Assembly: GCA_036388295.1 (NCBI GenBank)
Contig: DASVSC010000004.1
Location: forward strand, 1-26,395
Length of the DNA: 26,395 nucleotides
Source of the DNA: RYN-431 sp036388295
Lineage (GTDB): Bacteria > Planctomycetota > Phycisphaerae > Tepidisphaerales > Tepidisphaeraceae
Direction of reading: 5' to 3'
Numbering within the stretch: the first letter of the stretch is position 1; every line of letters begins with the position of its first letter. Below are positions 22,333-26,395 of the stretch, piece by piece. Made by a program: the position numbers and the translations under genes. The notes beneath the pieces are model-generated. The model ran no database searches. It was given only the letters and a program-made list of their open reading frames with translations, and was not told the DNA's origin.

Positions 22333-22338
22333 AGTGTA
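22333..22338 (-). promoter_or_regulatory. possible -10 element of the hemolysin-III gene
   Basis: TACACT on the minus strand ends seven bases before ATG 22325. This is the same hexamer and spacing as at the lipoprotein gene (2029). No Shine-Dalgarno sequence or strong -35 is seen. Confidence 0.45.
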
Positions 22339-22540
22339 GCGACCGGGGCGCGAATGCGGACAGAAACTTTTAAACCCCCGCCCACGGCAGTCGCGAACTA
22401 GCGATGACGCGGCTGATGAGCAGTGTCACGCCCGTATCGACACGGAACGGCGGGCGAGCAGCGTTCCCTTCGATGCTTCGCCAGTTGCGCCGCCGGCCGT
22501 CGTTCCGGACAGTGAATGTTTTCCGCGCATTTTAATTTTA

Positions 22541-22625
22541 GCGGAGCGAGTTAGCCGGCGGACTTGGCCGCCGTGGGAACGGTGACCCGACGCGGCGGGC
22601 AAGCCTGCCGGCTACCTCGCTCCGC
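22541..22625. repeat. nested palindromic intergenic repeat
   Basis: The outer arms 22541-22561 and 22605-22625 match at 19 of 21 positions (GCGGAGCGAG, then TAGCCGGC). Inner arms 22563-22573 and 22593-22603 match at 10 of 11 (CTTGGCCGCCG type). The result is one long imperfect hairpin with a loop of about 19 bases, lying in an AT-richer context (TTTTAATTTTA just before it). The form suggests a dispersed REP/MITE-like element. Confidence 0.7.
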
Positions 22626-22687
22626 AGGAGATTCGTCGCTCTATGATGCGATACTGCTTAGATCTCGCCAAAATCGACTGCACAACG

Positions 22688-22733
22688 CCACACGCCCGCT
22701 GACGATGAATCGTCAGCGGGCGTGTGGTTTTCT
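22688..22733 (-). terminator. terminator hairpin downstream of the DEAD-box helicase
   Basis: A perfect 19-base-pair stem (CCACACGCCCGCTGACGAT and complement) with a two-base loop sits 27 bases past the helicase stop. A TTTTCT run borders it on the plus-strand side; the minus-strand exit is less T-rich. No plus-strand gene ends here, so it most likely serves the helicase gene. Confidence 0.65.
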
Positions 22734-22754
22734 AAGCAGGCAGCGCGGGGTCGG

Positions 22755-24200
<1,446 letters not shown>

Positions 24201-24527
24201 GAATACACTTTCGCCTGACTTGTGTCGGGCGGTGCGAGTGCGCACCAGAACCCAAAAGCCACGGCGAACGCCGAGATAAGGCTGGTCAGTGCGCTACAAC
24301 CGGGTGCGAAATCGCCAATGATGAACAAAGGGGAGGCATCGCGGGGCCCGGGCCGAATAGCCGCGGGCGGGTTGTGTCGGGTAATTCTACTGTATTTCGT
24401 CCATTCGCACAAAGGTATTCTGTCCGCTATCTTCCAACTATTTCATTAGTTCCGAAATCGGCCGAAGCTCGCGTGCGGGGCGGGCCGACGGTGATATCGT
24501 GCAGCAGGCCTTTCAGGAGCACGTTGG
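24201..24527. other. divergent intergenic region between helicase and polyprenyl synthase
   Basis: These 327 bases contain the promoters and leaders of both flanking genes. A hairpin GGTGCG-AGTG-CGCACC sits at 24231-24246, 30 bases before the helicase start. The stretch 24380-24450 is noticeably AT-richer than its surroundings and is the likely promoter zone for the plus-strand gene, but I cannot pick a convincing -35/-10 pair. Open frames reaching into it from the helicase (minus, to 24412) and at 24222-24449 (plus) have no protein-like features. Confidence 0.5.
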
Positions 24528-25505
24528 ATGCAGGCGAGTGACACCCTTGCGATGACCGGACCGTTGACCGCCCGACTCGCCGCCGTTGAGGCGAGGTTCA
24601 ACGACGAGCTGCATTCCGACCTAGCCGTCGTCAACGAACTGGCCGGGCACGTCGCCCGTTACCGGGGCAAAATGCTCCGGCCGATGCTCACGCTCTTGTG
24701 CGGCCAGGCCGTCGGCGAACTGAGCGACGCCCACACCACGGTCGCCACCGTCGTCGAAATGGTCCACATGGCGACGCTCGTGCACGACGACGTGCTGGAC
24801 GAAGCCGACCTCCGCCGCCGCGGCGTCACTGTCAACCGGCTGCGGGGCAACGAAGCGGCCGTCATGCTCGGCGATTACCTCATCAGCCACAGCTATCACC
24901 TGTGCAGCAGCCTCGACGACCAATACGCCGCCCGCGTCATTGCCCGCACCACGAACCAGGTCTGCGAAGGCGAACTGCTGCAGCTGAGCAACCGCAACAA
25001 CCTGCAACTGGACGAGGAAACGTACGTCACGATCATCAGCCGCAAGACCGGCAGCCTGATCGCCGCCAGCTGCCTGCTCGGGGCTCACTTCGCCGGTGCC
25101 GACGAAGCAATGTCCAAACGCCTTGAAAAGTTCGGCCTGAGCCTCGGCATCGCCTTCCAGATTCAGGACGACATTCTCGACCTGACCGGCACGACCGGCG
25201 AAGCGGGCAAAACGCTCGGCATTGATGTGCAGAAGTGCAAGCTGACGCTGCCGATCATCCACTTCCTGCAATCCGCCCCCGCCGAGCACCGCGAGCTGTG
25301 CCGCAGCCTGCTGACCAGCGGCGAACACAACGCCGTCGAACGCATCCGCAATCTGATCGCCCCCAGCGACAGCATCGCCTACGCCCGCGGCCGGGCCCAG
25401 CGGTTGGTGGAACGGGCCAAGGGGAGCCTGAGCGACCTGGCCTCAAGCGACGCGCGGCGGGCCTTGGAACAGATGGCCGACTTCGTGCTGGATCGCCGGC
25501 ACTAA
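24528..25505 (+). CDS. polyprenyl diphosphate synthase (long-chain trans-prenyltransferase)
   Basis: 325 residues from ATG 24528, with CAGGAG eight bases before it. Class I prenyltransferase motifs: GKMLRPMLTLL (47-57; family GKRxRP), first Asp-rich motif HDDVLDEADLRRRG (Asp87, Asp88, Asp91), GDYLISHSY, KTGSLIAASCLLGA, second Asp-rich motif FQIQDDILDLTG (Asp214, Asp215, Asp218), and GKTLGIDVQKCKLTLPII. These enzymes condense isopentenyl diphosphate onto an allylic primer in the cytoplasm to make the side chain of quinones or similar lipids. The residue five before the first motif is small (Ala82), which is usual in long-chain synthases, so a menaquinone or ubiquinone role is likely; exact chain length is not readable. 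It appears monocistronic. Confidence 0.92.
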   Translation: MQASDTLAMTGPLTARLAAVEARFNDELHSDLAVVNELAGHVARYRGKMLRPMLTLLCGQAVGELSDAHTTVATVVEMVHMATLVHDDVLDEADLRRRGVTVNRLRGNEAAVMLGDYLISHSYHLCSSLDDQYAARVIARTTNQVCEGELLQLSNRNNLQLDEETYVTIISRKTGSLIAASCLLGAHFAGADEAMSKRLEKFGLSLGIAFQIQDDILDLTGTTGEAGKTLGIDVQKCKLTLPIIHFLQSAPAEHRELCRSLLTSGEHNAVERIRNLIAPSDSIAYARGRAQRLVERAKGSLSDLASSDARRALEQMADFVLDRRH

Positions 25506-25566
25506 AACTCGTTGACTAGTTTCGGACTCATTGCGCGACGACTCGTTGCGCGACCGGACACACGGG

Positions 25567-25634
25567 TTTGAGCCGCGGGTGTAAACCCGCGCGTCTTTAA
25601 ACGGTCACGCGCGGGTTTACACCCGCGGCTTAAA
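25567..25634. repeat. long perfect palindromic hairpin between convergent genes
   Basis: A 24-base perfect inverted repeat (25571-25594 and 25607-25630; half-site AGCCGCGGGTGTAAACCCGC then GCGT) has a 12-base loop and extends outward by three more pairs after one mismatch. Each arm also contains a smaller palindrome, GCGGGT...ACCCGC. It sits between the convergent polyprenyl synthase and DUF72 genes, so it probably doubles as a terminator. The sequence type suggests a dispersed genomic repeat. Confidence 0.75.
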
Positions 25635-25649
25635 TCAATCCGCCGTCCA

Positions 25650-26395
25650 TCACCCGAACAGCGTTGCCGCCTCGGGCGAGCCGGCTTCGGGCGTGGTGTC
25701 GGGCAGGCCGACCAGTTGCCGCAGCCTGCGGATCGTCGCGGGCGAATGGCCGGCGTAGTCGTTGTTCACCGTCACATAGACCGTCCCCTTAGGCGTGGCC
25801 CGGGCCATGATCTGGTCGACCCACCACGCCAACCGGTCCTGCACGTCGTAACGTTCCTGGTCTTTCGTCGGAAAGCGGTCGTGCTCGCCGATCAGGCGGA
25901 CGTAGACGCACCCGCTCGGCCCCAGCAGCGGCTGCGCGCGGTCAAGGTAATCGTTGGCCACCACCGTCACGCCGCGTTCGTGCAAGGCCGGAAGCGCTTG
26001 GCCCGTAAACCAGCTCGGGTGCCGTATTTCCACCGCCAGCGGCAGCAGATGGCCGACGTCGTCCAGCAAACGGTTCAGCGGCCGGGCGATTTCCACGCCC
26101 GTGGTCGGCGGGAACTGCAGCAGCACCCGGCCCAGTTTGTCACCAAGTGGCTTCAGGCAGCGGGCGAAGTCAACGAATGCCTCCGACTTCTCGTCCAGCC
26201 CCGGCTCGTGCGTGATGGCCTTGGGCACCTTGGCCGTGAACCGGAAATCGTCGGGAACGGCGTTGGCCCACCCCGCCACGCGTTCGGGCGGCGGGACGGC
26301 GTGGAACGTGGTGTCGAGTTCCACCGTATCGAACTGCCGCGCGTAGAACGCCAGATAATCCGACGGCCGCAGCGACTGCGGGTAGAACGCGCCGC
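25650..26395 (-). CDS. DUF72 family protein, N-terminus cut by window edge
   Basis: The frame is open from the right edge to the stop at 25650, giving at least 248 residues. DUF72 features are clear: AFYPQSLRPSDYLAFYARQF just inside the edge (family FYPxxlxxxdeLxyYaxxF), DTVELDTTFHAVP, FRFTAKVPKAITH, LGRVLLQFPP in the middle, PLAVEIRHPSWF, VYVRLIGEHDR, and TVYVTVNNDYAGHSPATIRRLRQLV near the end. The GTG at 26324 is not the start, because the conserved family N-terminus continues upstream of it. DUF72 proteins have a TIM-barrel fold and no established reaction that I can state. The gene is convergent with the polyprenyl synthase across a palindromic repeat. Confidence 0.9.
   Translation of the reverse strand, partial: GAFYPQSLRPSDYLAFYARQFDTVELDTTFHAVPPPERVAGWANAVPDDFRFTAKVPKAITHEPGLDEKSEAFVDFARCLKPLGDKLGRVLLQFPPTTGVEIARPLNRLLDDVGHLLPLAVEIRHPSWFTGQALPALHERGVTVVANDYLDRAQPLLGPSGCVYVRLIGEHDRFPTKDQERYDVQDRLAWWVDQIMARATPKGTVYVTVNNDYAGHSPATIRRLRQLVGLPDTTPEAGSPEAATLFG

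Larger units (their letters stand above)
22326..22754. other. intergenic region without a supported gene
   Basis: These 429 bases separate the 5' end of the hemolysin-III gene from the 3' end of the DEAD-box helicase gene. They hold the promoter-like TACACT, a nested palindromic repeat (22541-22625) and the helicase terminator (22688-22733). A 74-codon open frame at 22564-22788 spans both palindromes and runs into the helicase gene; it shows no protein-like features. The rest (about 22340-22540) shows nothing I can name. Confidence 0.6.

Noticed and set aside
25530..25556. Short direct repeat TTGCGCGAC twice after the polyprenyl synthase gene
   Set aside because: There are only two nine-base copies a few bases apart, too little to claim an attachment site or target duplication.

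Overview
The window is GC-rich, and most genes have long mirror-image open frames on the opposite strand. Its gene content points to a member of the Planctomycetota, perhaps the Phycisphaerae side. The clues are an MJ0042-type zinc-ribbon membrane protein, an FtsK/EssC-like ATPase with WXG100 partners in a bacterium that is not obviously Gram-positive, a large secreted GH2 enzyme, and many palindromic intergenic repeats. The lineage is inferred; no rRNA gene is present to settle it.

Layout. 1-1055 (minus, cut by the window edge) is an Amt/Rh-fold membrane protein that appears to lack both pore histidines. 1162-4357 (plus) carries a DUF3891 protein, a small lipoprotein translationally coupled to a MoaB/Mog-type protein, a PPP-like metallophosphoesterase, and the tRNA wobble methyltransferase TrmL. 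TrmL meets, tail to tail with overlapping coding ends, a 913-residue zinc-ribbon/membrane/HEAT-like protein (7061-4320). 7179-10893 (plus) is a tight three-gene operon: a non-catalytic M16 peptidase subunit, a GDSL/SGNH hydrolase, and a catalytic M16 subunit. The two M16 proteins carry complementary halves of the active site.

A roughly 240-base nested palindrome fills the gap between this operon and a convergent minus-strand operon (16229-11141). That operon is the most notable system here: a WXG100-type protein, a 215-residue helical protein containing a WXG tripeptide, a 71-residue tryptophan-containing protein, and a 1305-residue membrane-anchored EssC/FtsK-like ATPase. It looks like a reduced or divergent type VII secretion system. 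No EssB, EsaA, EccB, EccD, EccE or mycosin gene is visible beside it.

16377-16772 (plus) is a small secreted protein with a carboxypeptidase-regulatory-like domain. The minus strand then carries rpsL-rpsG with a clear promoter and terminator. This is a short str operon without fusA or tuf, and its S12 has Arg at the Lys88 position linked to streptomycin resistance. Next on the minus strand come a secreted GH2 glycosidase, a histidine phosphatase, a hemolysin-III/PAQR membrane protein and an RhlE-like DEAD-box helicase with a disordered Arg/Gly tail. The window closes with a long-chain polyprenyl diphosphate synthase (plus) and a DUF72 protein (minus, cut by the right edge).

Expression signals. 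Two start styles coexist. Some genes have Shine-Dalgarno sequences (rpsL, rpsG, GH2, polyprenyl synthase, first M16, the small secreted protein). Others have a -10-like hexamer only 6-8 bases before the start codon, as expected for leaderless mRNAs (Amt-like, DUF3891, lipoprotein, histidine phosphatase, hemolysin III). Several intergenic regions hold long palindromes that look like dispersed genomic repeats. No tRNA, rRNA, CRISPR array, transposase or prophage gene was seen.
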